From NCBI RefSeq assembly GCF_019112545.1, contig NW_025064891.1:89311-153310 (forward strand): a stretch of 64,000 bases of DNA, given 5' to 3'. The notes beneath the pieces were generated by a model. The model was not told where the DNA came from. It ran no database searches and worked only from the letters and a program-made list of their open reading frames with translations. Positions 37,641 to 49,943 of the stretch are shown here, piece after piece. The DNA comes from Guyanagaster necrorhizus. Taxonomy: Eukaryota; Basidiomycota; Agaricomycetes; Agaricales; Physalacriaceae. The translations under genes were made by a program, and so were the position numbers. Positions within the stretch are counted from its first letter, which is position 1, and each line of letters opens with the position of its first letter.

Positions 37641-38169
37641 TCTCTTGCGATGGTTTGCGTATACCCCCAGACGGAAGATTAAAAGGTTACTACGTTAATG
37701 GACCCCATAGATACAACGAGAGGAAAACAGACTCTTACAAGATACCATAGCTTTTCGTCTCAGTTTTTACATTCCTTACTTTTCGTCCTTTTATCTGGGG
37801 TTTATCGCCGCCACTATTATTTACTGGTCTGGTCGAGAGGAAACAGCATTCACTCGTTAGCATACACGACAGAATTGATGGACTTTTTTGAAACCCTTGG
37901 TCTCCTCCCTATTATACACCATAGAAACAGTCCTTCACTTCAACAGGCGCGGGCCTTGCAACCAAGATTATACCAAGATACAAAATGTATCGCATTCTTA
38001 CAGAAGCCGTATCAAAGAATACATTCACACCATAACGAGCATATTGTATTGTGACAGCATAGCGCAAGCAAATAGATTTCATACAGTAGGTCACGGCATA
38101 CGGAGTATAAGATATCACAACACGCAATGTTATCCTCCCTCGCAGACGCGAATGATAGACCAGAGTAAT
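37641..38169. other. Intergenic, convergent (UGP1 / RPS8)
   Basis: These 529 bp lie between the 3' ends of UGP1 and RPS8. The sequence is AT-richer than its neighbours and holds only short frames without motifs; it is expected to carry both 3' untranslated regions and polyadenylation signals. Confidence 0.5.
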
Positions 38170-39072
38170 CTAAGCAGCATGCGCATGCTTCTGCTTGCCT
38201 GTCCTAATCTTCCTGAGGTAAAACTGTATGCGAGTATTGAGAACGTGCTTGAGAAGAGAGAAGAGAAAGGTAAAAATTACCTCGAGTTCTCTACCCTCCA
38301 AAACATAGCCGTCAGCACGGCCAGACTGCCCCGGTCGGCTAGAAATGGCAGCATACAGACGGCCAGCAGCAAATTGAGACTCCAAAAGAGGATCAATCTT
38401 CGCATCTGGGGAAAAATGAGGACGGTTACACAGGGACTACGTGCAAGCAACTTGCCCTTCTTCCTCTCTTCCAATACACGCTTGACGTGGTTAGATACTT
38501 TTTTAGGCTCCGCATCCTCCGCGGCAGGTTGAGACTTTCCCTTCTTAGTCACAGGTTGGGCGTACTATAGGACTAAAAATAAGACAAGTAAAATATTAGG
38601 GAAGCTTAACACGTACATGGGCTTCGTACCACTGCCGAAAGGGCGTCGCGTCGACCTGGATAATGGCACTCTTGACGAGGGTATTCGTTCGCACAAGTTC
38701 ATTATTCGAGGCATTGTACGTCTACTCAATGTCAGAGAAGAACGATGGCCAGTTATTCAAACACATACGACACCAATGATCCTGGTCTTCCGCGTGACTT
38801 GCTCAGAAGCCCAAGCAAAGTTGCCCGTGTCAAGACGAAGGGCACGGTACTTGTGGTTTCCACCACGGACACGGACGGTATGGATGCGCTTTGCTCCGAG
38901 CTTGGTGTTAGCGGGCTGACGACCGAGCTCGAATTTTCTCTTTTTGCGGTAGTGGGCACGCTGGGCTCCCGAAGCAGAGCGCTTATGTCTTGATGAGCGC
39001 GAGATACCTAGCGGACAGGTTAACGAATCTGTGGGCAAAGAGGCCGAGCGACAGGAAAATGGACATACCCAT
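38170..39072 (-). CDS. RPS8: 40S ribosomal protein eS8 (S8)
   Basis: Six exons (39069-39072, 38769-39007, 38617-38721, 38441-38564, 38281-38405, 38170-38223) give 216 residues. The first coding exon is 4 nt, leading to [28 protein letters not shown], exactly the eS8 start. Further hallmarks are [55 protein letters not shown] and the end [20 protein letters not shown]. Intron 38406-38440 is only 35 nt; it is required because reading through shifts the frame away from the conserved [23 protein letters not shown] segment. The protein lies on the body of the small subunit. Identification is certain. Confidence 0.96.
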
Positions 39073-39971
39073 ATCTTGAGGTCGGAAAGATGGCGAGTTT
39101 CTGTGGATTCCCTTGGGTACACTCAGAATAAGGTTTACTTTTTTGAATCTCCGATGGAAATTACCGTTACACGTGCAATCGGTCACGTTGTAGTTTACTA
39201 CTGTCCGCTATCCTAAGTTACTGTCAACGTACACTTACGTCCGGAATCATAGTCCGCGAGCTTCAGAAATGATCGACGATAGCAGCACGGGTAGTACAAT
39301 CCCCTACTACTACAATGAAAATGGCACGGGAAGATTTATCTTGTTCGAGAGAGCGGGACTCCCCTCAGCAGTCTCCCTCGCGATAGCATCGCTAGGAGAT
39401 ATATGGATGTTGACCAGGTAATGATATCCCACCAGCTCACAGAACATTGCAGCAGAGAATACATTTGCGTGTTCCGTTGAAAGACGATATTCGACGGCAA
39501 GTATGCTTGCTGGAATGGCATCAGGCTGGACGGGTGCGCATTCCCTTCGTAGCACACTCCACTATGCAACAGCGAATACAGCACCTTGTCTCTTGTATTC
39601 GGTGATGATGATGAGCTCTCTGGTATCCAACCTCGTTATGCGAACCATCTTCAGTATTACCGGGTAGTGGCGGGGGGAGGGGCGAGCAGCAGCTCGCCAG
39701 ATTTCCGACGGCGGTAGTGGCTTGACCCAGAGCCGCCTGAATGGACACTGGTCTTATATGCCTGGGTTCCTCTTCCAAAGGACAACATACCGATCATACT
39801 AGTACTCTAATTTCTCAGGTGAAGGAAACGAGGATGCTTGCTTGCTTCCTCGCGCAGTCCATAAACACGATGTCCTCACGGTATAGGCGTGTGCTTGTGC
39901 GATAACCATGGTATAAATGTCTGCCAGCCTATAGGTACACTCTCTCCCTTCTTGCACTCTTACATACTACT
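39073..39971. other. Divergent intergenic region (RPS8 / UGP copy 2)
   Basis: About 900 bp lie between the divergently transcribed RPS8 and the second UGP gene. Short frames on the minus strand (39310-39778) overlap each other and lack motifs. Both promoters must be here. No gene seen. Confidence 0.5.
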
Positions 39972-42099
39972 ATGTCACCGTTCTTCAAATATTCCCCTCG
40001 ACGTTTTCGCAGGCGCAATTATTTTATTAACGCGCCTCCTGGGCCTCCGACAATGTCGGGAGAGCTCCGTAGGCTCGTAGATACAATTCCAGACCATTCG
40101 AGGAAGAAGGTTTGTCAATATCATATCACTTCATGTACAGAAGTCTAATGGGTATTTATGCCTAGGAGTTCGACTCTGAAATGGGTTCATTTCTTCAGCT
40201 CTTCTCAAGATATCAACAGGAACGTAACAAGTGTCCGGAATTGTTAGCCATTTACATCTGACGTTATTATACCCCTCGTTGACGCCAATGCTTTAGGAAC
40301 TGGGATCTTATCAGGGTTCCCGATGTCGTCCAGTTGGATTGCCTTAATCCCAGCGTCAATTTTACTGTTCTGAATCAGCTTGCCATTCTAAAAGTGAACG
40401 GCGGTTTAGGTACATCTATGGGTAAGCATTTTCAAGAGTATCCACATCAGACGTATTTTGATATCGCACTGTATAGGAATGACTGGAGCAAAGAGCGCGC
40501 TGACCGTTAAGGACGACTTGACATTTCTTGACCTAACGATTATGCAAGTCAAGCATCTCAACGAAACACATCATGTTGACGTTCCATTGGTATTTATGAC
40601 ATCTTTCAATACCGAGGACGATACCTTGCGGATTGTCAGGAACTACGCCAATCAGAACGTTCGTATCACGACATTCAACCAATCCAGATACCCCCGAATC
40701 ATTCAGGACACACTTTTGCCTTCTCCCAGGCGTGCGGACGACGACAAGAAGAACTGGTATCCGCCTGGACACGGCGATCTATACAATGCTCTACTCCACT
40801 CTGGCGTACTCGATCAGTTACTAGAGGATGGAAAAGAGTATCTTTTTGTATCTAACTCTGATAACTTGGGCGCAACGTAAGTCGGCCCTTTCTACAGTCT
40901 GATTGCATTGCTTGTTCACCGTTGTCTAGGGTCGACACAAGAATTATGCAGTATATGATCGACGAGCAAATTGAATTTCTCATGGAGGTGACGGGCAAAA
41001 CGAAGGCCGACTTACAGGTATCGTTAACCTTGGGCTATTCAATATAATGTTCTGATTTTTCAAGGGAGGCACTCTGGTCGATCTCAACGGATCACTCTGC
41101 CTACTTGAGTTAGGGCAGGTACCACCCCAGCATATAGAAGATTTTCAATCCGGTGCGTGAAGTGAGATTTTCACCGTCCTTTTGCTATTTACATGTCTAC
41201 AGTGCGTAAGTTCGGCATCGTGAACACGAACAATCTGTGGATAAATCTTCGGGGTGTGTCATCAGCGTTTAACGCTGATAATTATCTAATCCCCCAGCCT
41301 AGCTTTGAAGAGGATCATGGACAAGGGCCGCATGGACTTGGACATCATCGTCACTCCGAACGCTACCAGCGATGGTCAGTCAGTGATTCAGGTATCTCAG
41401 CGCTACTCTCCCGATCCAACAAACTCGCTCATACTTGTTCTGGTAGCTCGAAACAGCTGCAGGAGCTGCGATCAAGTATTTTGAGAACGCACACGCAGTC
41501 AATGTCCCTAGAAGCCGTTTCTTACCTGTGAAGAACTGTTCAGATCTCCTTCTCATCAAAAGCGGGATATACAATATTCAGAATGGTCAATTAGTATTAG
41601 ACTCGAATAGAATGTTCAACGCGACTCCCGTTATCAAGCTGGGTGAACATTTCAAGAACGTCAGTCGCGGATTGTGTCGTTATCTATACTTTCACCGAGC
41701 TGACACATACACAGATCCACGAGTTTCAGAGGCGGTTTAAACAAATTCCCAATATCGTCGACCTGGATCATTTGACAGTTGCAGGAGATGTCTATTTTGG
41801 TCGAAGCGTCACTCTTCGGGGAACTGTCATCGGTTGGTTCTCTGTACATCGCTATCCGAGGACACTGTCACTGATCGTAACTCATAGTCGTTGCAAAGGA
41901 TGGTCAGAAGATTGACGTTCCTGATGGGACCATACTTGAGAACAGTGAGTACTATTATTTGAGGCGTATTCGGACGCAGGTACTGATGCATTGTTCATAA
42001 GGGCTAGTGTCAGGCAATTTACTGAGTATCGTGAGTACCGAACCGATAAGTGTTCTTGTCATTAGAAGTTCATGGCTATTGGCATTGCAGGAGCTTTGA
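39972..42099 (+). CDS. UTP-glucose-1-phosphate uridylyltransferase, copy 2
   Basis: Thirteen exons: 39972-40109, 40166-40230, 40297-40421, 40477-40876, 40930-41017, 41065-41152, 41203-41253, 41303-41391, 41447-41659, 41715-41832, 41888-41944, 42002-42030, 42091-42099, giving 489 residues. Exons 4-13 are identical in length to copy 1, including the 9-nt last exon. Motifs are intact: [76 protein letters not shown]. The N-terminus differs, starting with a basic segment ([12 protein letters not shown]). No stop or frameshift is present, so it appears functional and may be specialised. It is a direct-orientation duplicate, with RPS8 lying between the copies on the other strand. Confidence 0.92.
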
Positions 42100-45000
42100 A
42101 GTTTGACATGCGTAGCGCCGCTCCTCCAAGGCCCGCGAGTTTCTCTCGAATGTGTCGTTCTCGGATATTCTGTTGTTTCCATTCTACCCTGTTTTAATTA
42201 TGTGCAGAAGTCGACCGAAATTAAGTGTTACCGCCGGTTGGGCATACACTACCATCGCCGGTTTGGCCTCTAGAGTCCAAGAAGCTCATATGATAGGACA
42301 GTTATCAACATCGATCGTCCGACTTCGCAGGAGAAGCTCCATACCAGGTATCATGCCAATGGTACAGTATCTTTGAGTATCAGTCTGGTCAAATAATCAG
42401 ATACAACCTTGCTTTTGTTTCTGTTATGAGCGGAAGGCGTACATAAAGCGTATAGGTATCAGAGAGTAGTGTCAAGGCGATCTCAACGTTGTCGACTCAT
42501 TTCTAGATGAGTATAGTATTAATAGCCCGGGTGTCGACCTTTTCACCCAGACGCTTCTTTTCCAAGCAGACAATCCAGCCAATGTAAAAAGTCGTTTCAC
42601 GTGTTGGTAACATGGCAGTGTGCGCCGTGGAGAAATTTCCGTGTCAAGACTTAGCGCTGCCCCCCTAGTACCAGTTGTTACTCAGCCTGACATAGATTAC
42701 TACGTCTTCATTTTCCACTTCATTTTCCATGGTGGTAACGACATCTGCGATATTGTGATCGGTCACTTATGAGGTCGATGCACCTTAGCTGTCCTTTTTG
42801 CAACTCATGAAGTGCAGAGTCCAAGAAAACAATTCTCTGTCGATTCGTTCTAGGATCTCGAGTACTCGCGGTTGCCATTTCGTAAATTCCCTCTTTTGAT
42901 TTATAGCGTTGTAATGTATCTTGAATGGCATCTTGAAATCATTGACTTGGCACGTCCTCGTTTAGGCAGAGGAATATTGGAGGAAGCGCTTTTAAACTAT
43001 TGACGGATCATCAATCAGCAAAGCGATGTGACGCAAGTTAGCTGTGCGCTCTCCTGCCTAATTGAATCAACAAAGTACTACTCCCTCGCCGAGTTCACGA
43101 TCATGTGACTCATGTTGAACAAAGTCTGGAACTAGCCTGGACCGTCGGTCCCTCATAGGCCTTTGCTCTTTTACGACACGCCCACGCCCGTTTCTCTATA
43201 TCTTCAGTACCATGATGTAAATTACAGGGCGAATTCCTTTCCTCCCAACTGTTGAGAAGTGGTCGGCGTATACTTCGTTTGCGAGAAAGGTCCTTTACCT
43301 GATTGTACATCTTCTTACCTTTTGGAACCTATCCTACTGCTCTTTCGTCACATCAGTGCGCCGAGGACAAAGGAGGAAAGGTCTCCGGGGATTGGACGGA
43401 AACGCTTGTCGGGTTTCTGTTCATCGTGTTTCTCGCGGTACGTCTCGTTTATTTGTGCGTATATTTGTCTGATATCTTGACGTCGAACACAGGAGCTTCT
43501 GTACTGTGACTCACAGCTGGCTGCAGCAGGCATCGGCCTTGTATTTCTCCACCCCAAAACGGGCGACATTTGCAACGCATGGGTTAAAACTTTAATCTTT
43601 CTGTCATTCATATTCAACGGCTAGCGCATTCTACAACACGGTATATTGCCTTTCGTCTACGTCGGTACCGGGGGAGATTTCGGGTTTTTCATTTGAACGC
43701 GATCCTTGATATCGATATAGCTCCTTGTCGAAATCGAATTTACGATCTACCGGCACCGATGAGGACGATGTTGGTTGTTCATGCCGTTCTCCGAGCTTTT
43801 CTCTCGTTCTCACCATCGACATCCCTTCGACCGGGCATCCGAATAAATCGCAACCTAGCGAAGCGAGCGCTCTCACGAGGAAATTTGAATGGAAAGCGCG
43901 GTCAGCTTTGACCTCATCATGACATTGACTCATTCGGACATAAATGTCAGCGTCAAATCCAACATGACGTTGGACTCTCAGGATGACCGAGCGGACGATG
44001 GTAGGAGCTGAGAATGGAAGCGGAAAGACTTTCTTTTGCTGGGGAGGTGACCGCAGCGTGATGCTGTACCCGATGCGGAAGTCCCAAGTTCTTTGGACCC
44101 AAGCGAGACTTGCAGCGAAGTCCATTTGGGTAGGACGTTACGGCAGGAACTCCGGAGTGATATTTAGTACTCCTGGGAAAGAGGTATGGACTACCTTTTG
44201 ATGGTGATTGTAAGGGTGATCAATTTCGTTTTACATCAGGGCATACCCGAATTCCTAATTTGCTTTGAGGAAATAATCCCTGCACGCGTTGCGCCTACAA
44301 GTCCGGTCCTTTCTCGTTAGCGCGCTAATCAATGTCATCGCAGGAACCCGGTCAAGATGACTAGGCTGAACGAGACGAGATTGGTGCGGCTACCCATCAA
44401 GGTACGACTCGAGGGAGGCGATGACTGAAACTTGTGCTATTTATTGAAGCTATCGAAGAGGATTGAGGGCAATCATCGGTAAGTGCCTTCTGTGGTGTGG
44501 TGCCGTCCTCGGTTCGTCGATGAGGTGTTTTCCCGGTGATCTTGATGAATGTTAGGTGCCGGTTATGGAAGAGGGAGTTTAGTGCCAGGTCAGAGGTACA
44601 GCACGACATTGAAATGTTGAGAAAGAAGGCTGCATGGGCGGATTCGTGCGGTAAAATCAGTGACCCCTCATGAGAGCACGAGCATGGATTCCGCAAGTCG
44701 ATGGAGCTGGGATTTGGAAGCTGCATCGTAGATGTGAGTAACGTAAGATTACTGCAAATCGGCTGCTAACGTCTGATATCGAGTTAACATACGCGTTTGC
44801 AGTGGTACCCAAAGGCGGAAACATCGTGCACGATCTGAAGCTAGCGAAGGATGTTAGCTCTTGTTAGCTCCGATGGGCTCACGATCGGTGAGTCCGGAAT
44901 GGCGTCTGGGGCTACGACCCTAGGTGACCTGGGACCTGTCTGACCAATGCCCTCGAGCGGCAAGGGGATAACACCATATTTGGCGGCAGAGGAACTGCCA

Positions 45001-46212
45001 GGTAGCGGAAGTGTTTTGGTATGTCCCGCGGTCCCAACGGTATTTGTTTTTCTCACGTCACGTACGACACGCACAGTTTTGGCATGACGATGTTAGAAAC
45101 GGCTTCGAATATTATAGTACCTGAGGAATGGGTAAGCACGCGCCGTCTGGTGAAGGACGTTGAAGCTGACTTTATGGCATGACAGAGGAACTTGGCATCG
45201 GGTATTTCCCTGTTGTCGCTGGTGCAGTAATGTCCGAGCGGATGACGGACGGATCCGGCAGGGCGTATGCAGCGTATCGGTATGCAAAGGATCTAAACTA
45301 TTTATTGTTATCCCGTGGCCGGCCAAAGAAGAAGATGGAGATGTTGGGAGCAAGGCAATAGAAGGGGGGGTTCTTCCTTGTTCGCGGGATCCCCATTGGC
45401 GGTATGGGATTTGAAATGGTGGCGCAACGAATGCTGGGGCATGTGCGCGTCGAAGAGCGCGAAGACAGTTTGCGTTGGGTATCCTTCTTGGACGTACAGA
45501 AGAGGAATGACGGTGCTGGGACTGGTAGGCTGGGGAGTTGAGCTTTGCTTGCTGTTGTGTGCTGTGCTACTTGGGTAGGTAACGCCGGCTACTTAATACA
45601 GAGTGCTTCGTCGATGAATCTGATGAGAATACGGCATCTGATGGCAAGCGTACAGAGAGAGAACGAGCGGCACAGAGACGACGGCGACGATGACGACGAC
45701 GACGAACATGACAACCAAGGTTCGTAACAACGTTGCTGGTAACAAATGCAGAGAACTGTAGCCGCTGAGTAGGATAGAGAACAGATACGCCAGGAAGCAA
45801 CAGCCCTTGAATTTCTTGATTTCTTGGTTCGCAGAGCAGGTTGTTCTTTTTGATTTCGTGTTGGTGTTGTACTTTGCCCTTTGACGGCAGCATGGTCGAC
45901 TAAACCTAAAACGGTTGGCGCACTTGTGACACAATTTCTCAGCGGGTTCCTGGCAACGGCCGGGAGCAATACGGGATCTGAGGGTAATCTCTTGCGATAC
46001 GAACAGATACTGCCATTGCAGCGTGGACCGTGTGACTACCTTGTCACGCAGGTTGCTTACCCGAGTAACACAGTAAACAGTTGTGATTGCTGATTTCGAT
46101 TATTTCGATTATCTCAAATCTCAAATCTTGTTCAAATCTTTGTTTTCCTTCTCTTGGCTTGCCTTCTTCCCTTTCTTATCCCGCCTCTTAATCCCTTTCT
46201 TTTTTTTCAACC
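42100..46212. other. 4.1-kb gap without a convincing gene
   Basis: This is the longest gene-free stretch. Minus 43631-44125 has a 164-codon frame with no motif. Plus-strand segments such as 43491-43600 (ELLYCDSQLAAAGIGLVFLH), 44560-44650 (SEVQHDIEMLRKKAAWADS) and 45179-45520 (ELGIGYFPVVAGAVMSERM, RYAKDLNYLLLSRGRPKKK) read like protein, but the intervening frames carry stops, and I could not link them with consistent splice sites. They may be relics of one or more decayed genes, or exons of an unusual gene. A GAC/GAT-rich tract lies at 45676-45712. No transposon ends or terminal repeats were recognised. Confidence 0.4.
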
Positions 46213-48488
46213 ATGCTCCCTCCCGTTCACATTGCAAAGTCCCACTCTCTTTCCACCACGCCCCAGTCCCTTGCCTATCCGCCCTCTACTGACATCCGTT
46301 TTCCGTCCATGGCTGCACCCCCCATGGACCCATCTGCCGTCGACTTTCGCGCATTCTATCCATATACTCCCAACGAGGTCAAGCATCGTAAACGTACAAC
46401 CAGCGACCAGCTCAAGATTCTCGAGGGCATCTTCAAGCGCGACACCAAGCCCAATGCCGCTCTCCGCAATGAACTAGCGGCCAGATTGGATATGACCCCA
46501 AGAGGCGTCCAGGTATGTCTATCTTTTTTTTTCCTGCGTCTTTCTTCTCATTTTGAGCCTAGGTTTGGTTCCAAAATCGGTACGCGTCGCTCTTTCCATC
46601 CATTCTTTGTCTTACACGTAGTGCAGTCGCGCAAAAGAGAAAACCAAGGCCGGCAAGGCCGCCAACAGAGCAGCAGCAGCAGCAGCATCTACCGATAACC
46701 AGAATGCCGACCCATCCTCTTCGCCTTCTGACCCAGACGGCATCTCTGATTCTCAGCTCCCATCCTATCTTCGCGACATAGCAGGACTAGGTGGCTCCCA
46801 TGAGTCTAGCCCCGTCGCGCCGTCTCCACCACGTCTGCATGTCTTCACCGGGGCTGACTCTTCAACAAGTTCATCATGGCACAGCTCGCCTATCGTCACT
46901 CCAGAGGACCCTGCTTTCCTCGGCCAGCTTGGCGACCCAAATGATGCCCATCGTTTCCGGCGAGGTTCACTTCCCGTTGACATGGTACCTCATTCAGATC
47001 ACTCGTCCCAGGGACCTCCCCTTGTAGGTCATCTCGATCCCTTCGCTCGTCGCCTATCCGTCGATGCAAGTCTGCATCGTCTCGCTTCTAATCCGTACGC
47101 TCACCTCGCCAGAACAAAAAACACTACTGGCCATGGGTCCCGCCTCGCATCACATTCTAACGGCCGCCATCCGTTGAACCGTGTCTCTGGCATTCCTTAT
47201 CCTCGTCCAGAACTCCCACATATAGCCTCCGCACCGTCGAATGCTAGTTTCCATGGCCGTCATGTATCTGCTGATTCCCGAGGTTTCCATTATACATCAC
47301 AGGGTATCCCTCTCTCGTATTCGTCTTCCTCGTTCCATGCCGCCCGTGCTTCTCTACCCGATAACCATTTGTACGCGTTCTCGTCACGCATGGCTGCTTC
47401 CACCATACCCGGTCCCCTTCCGTCTCCAGACTTTTCGTTTGGTGTTGCTAGCACATCTTCGCCGTCCTTGACACCGCCGTCGTCAGCTGATAGCGAGCGA
47501 AGCTCTCCAGACCCCAATCGGAGCTTCACCTTTCAAAGCGAAGACTCTGAGGATGACCGCACGTCATCCTACGAGGCCCTGTCCCGGTTTGGTTCTATCG
47601 CCTCAGTTGCCACGAGCGACACGAGCAATGCCAGTGTATATTATTCTGACTGCATGGAACAGGACATTCCCCCAAATGCTAGTCGGAGGGAATCGGGGTA
47701 AGTGCCTTCGTTCGCTAGAGGCAACTTTTTGGCTGATGTCGTTGTGTCTAGGTCATCCAACCACTTCCTTGGTATGATGTCCAATTTGGATGTCAGTGGG
47801 CTTCAGGGTAACTCTGAAGTCCAGGGAAGCCCTTTGGATAAATTCTCACCTCCAGGTGACGGGAATGGCGCCGCTGCCACTCAAGATCGTTCAGATGGTG
47901 ATGATGTGGCAACAAGCACATATCCGTCGCCGTCCTCGACAGTCTCGCCTGGAAGCACTCCGTCTCTAGTCAACGAGGGCACATCCTCAAATTTACCTCT
48001 CTCTCGTTCGAGTGAGCTGGCGTATGCGTTGCACAACCATCGACGTGTGGGTATCTTGGCTACGCCTGAGGATTCTATCTGATACGTTGCCTTTTCCTTA
48101 GGCCACAGACGCCTCGATCGCTGATGACACGTCGCAGTCTGCGTCAAATGTTGGTGGACACCAGTTCGTGTACGGCGTCCCGGATCCCGCGTTTCAACCG
48201 TCAACGTCTTCAAGCCAGCTTCCCGACAGCTTCCGGTTTGATACCTCAGAACATTCACTACCGGCGGCCGATTGTAACTATACCATGAACTATCCGGAAG
48301 TGTATGCCGTCGACGGCGGTTTCCCTTCTCACAATAACCATATCGAGGGTGGTGAAATGAACAGCAGCAATGCGATAGCGTTCAATCGTTCTCAGGAGAT
48401 GTACGGGCCTTATAGATCTACTGCAAACTCGACGCCCCTCGAAAATCCACCCCACAACACTGAATTCTCTGTCACATATTCGTCATGA
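46213..48488 (+). CDS. Homeodomain transcription factor (hom-type)
   Basis: Five exons (46213-46512, 46563-46579, 46627-47697, 47752-48046, 48102-48488) give 689 residues. The homeodomain spans about residues 57-115: HRKRTTSDQLKILEGIF, then NAALRNELAARLDMTPRGVQ and the recognition helix VWFQNRRAKEKTK. A 17-nt exon encodes just VWFQN plus part of Arg, splitting helix 3. After the homeodomain comes an Ala run and a long Ser/Pro-rich tail without other domains, like the mushroom Hom1/Hom2 developmental regulators rather than mating-type HD proteins. The resemblance to Schizophyllum hom genes is from memory and I do not assign a number. The pyrimidine-rich leader precedes the ATG. Confidence 0.88.
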
Positions 48489-49943
48489 TTCGATTATTCT
48501 GCTTTATCTTACTATCTTTCATATTTGCTGTCCGTGATGATTTGCCTCCTGGATCTGCTCTATCATACAAGCACTCACTCGTCTATTGTTCCGTCCGTTC
48601 TTTGGCACCCCTTGTGGCTTTGGGTATTTTAACGATATGTAGTTGTAATTTATCGTAGGCCTTATGGACCTTTCTGTTATCTATTTGTTGTTTTCGTCGC
48701 TCGTTCCTGTAGTGTAAACCTTGCAGTACATAAACCACGTATGATACACTCACAGTAATGTGCTGTTGCTTTGACAATATAAATGTGCTATGGCTATCAC
48801 CTCGTTACAGGAGTGCGGGAGCGGCGCACATGCACCGTGGCCCGGATGGACTTGTGCACGAGGCAGGCGACGACCGACGACAGCGCAACACGTTGTAAGA
48901 TATAACAAACGTTGGGCATTTCGGTCTCAAAATTGAAAATAACGGCACTGTATCCGATATTGCAGATCCGTCGTGCCCCCCAGAATGATAACCCTCAAAA
49001 ACTCGGGGGTGTGCCGCGGTGTCGGACGGAAGAAACAGGTAATTTTCTGGCCTTCTCTCCGAGAAGAAGTGAGCTTTGAATTGAGAAGTCAGTGTAAAAT
49101 GATATTATGTGAGAGTTGCTGCAGCGTAGTAGTAGCGCGACACCAACTGGAAATACATCCAACTTGTTATTTCCGATCATTCACGACATGTCGCTGAAAT
49201 TGATAACAACTGTACGACGTAGCGCCCCTTATTGAGAGAGAGGATGCGCTCCCAGGCCGTCGTCGAGGACGAAGCCTGATTGGAAGCCTGAAGGAGCCTT
49301 TTGTATCTTCGTTCCTATTCGTCTAACGGGCCAGCCAATACACGGGCGGTGAATTGTCCAGAGAGTACCCTCGTTTTAATTGGCAGTGGCGATAGAAGCT
49401 TGGTGTCTTGTTCTGGCCCGGTGCTTCAGAGCTCAATTGCCTGTTTAGATCACCAAGGTTCGCCAGCTTAAAGTTGAAATATTCCTGCGAACACACGGAT
49501 CTTGCGCTTGAGCCGACTAACTTAGATGCGCTATCAACGTTTTTGCTTTTACTGTGTCTTATGACATTTCCCTTCCGTGGATTTCGTCCGAACCATTCGA
49601 TTGGCTGGCATTGCCCATTGATGGAAGGGATGATATAGCGCCCATAACATACTTACATAGTTATCCACCCCGAGTCCGATGAGCTGCCGAATAGTGCGAC
49701 GCGCCTGCGTGTTTTCGACAATAATGCACTGGCACTGGCATCTTGGCCATAGCATGTGGCCATCCTACTATTGGTCACCATGTATATGTTGTAATTGGCC
49801 AAGAGCCGCAGACCTTCAAAATCAGTATGTTTTTAGCAAACTCTGCGATTCGCTGGTTTATAAAATAGGCCATCGAAGAGATATGATTGGCTGCAGCGCT
49901 TTTGCGATACAAGATTAGACTTTTCTTTTTTGTGATCTTCTTA
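48489..49943. other. Intergenic, convergent
   Basis: About 1.45 kb lie between the 3' ends of the homeodomain gene and the aldo-keto reductase. Only short frames (60-79 codons) on both strands, none with motifs, are present. I see nothing else. Confidence 0.5.

Noticed and set aside
43631..44125. 164-codon minus-strand frame as a gene
   Set aside because: No motif, no partner exon, and composition is not clearly coding; left within the 4.1-kb gap note.
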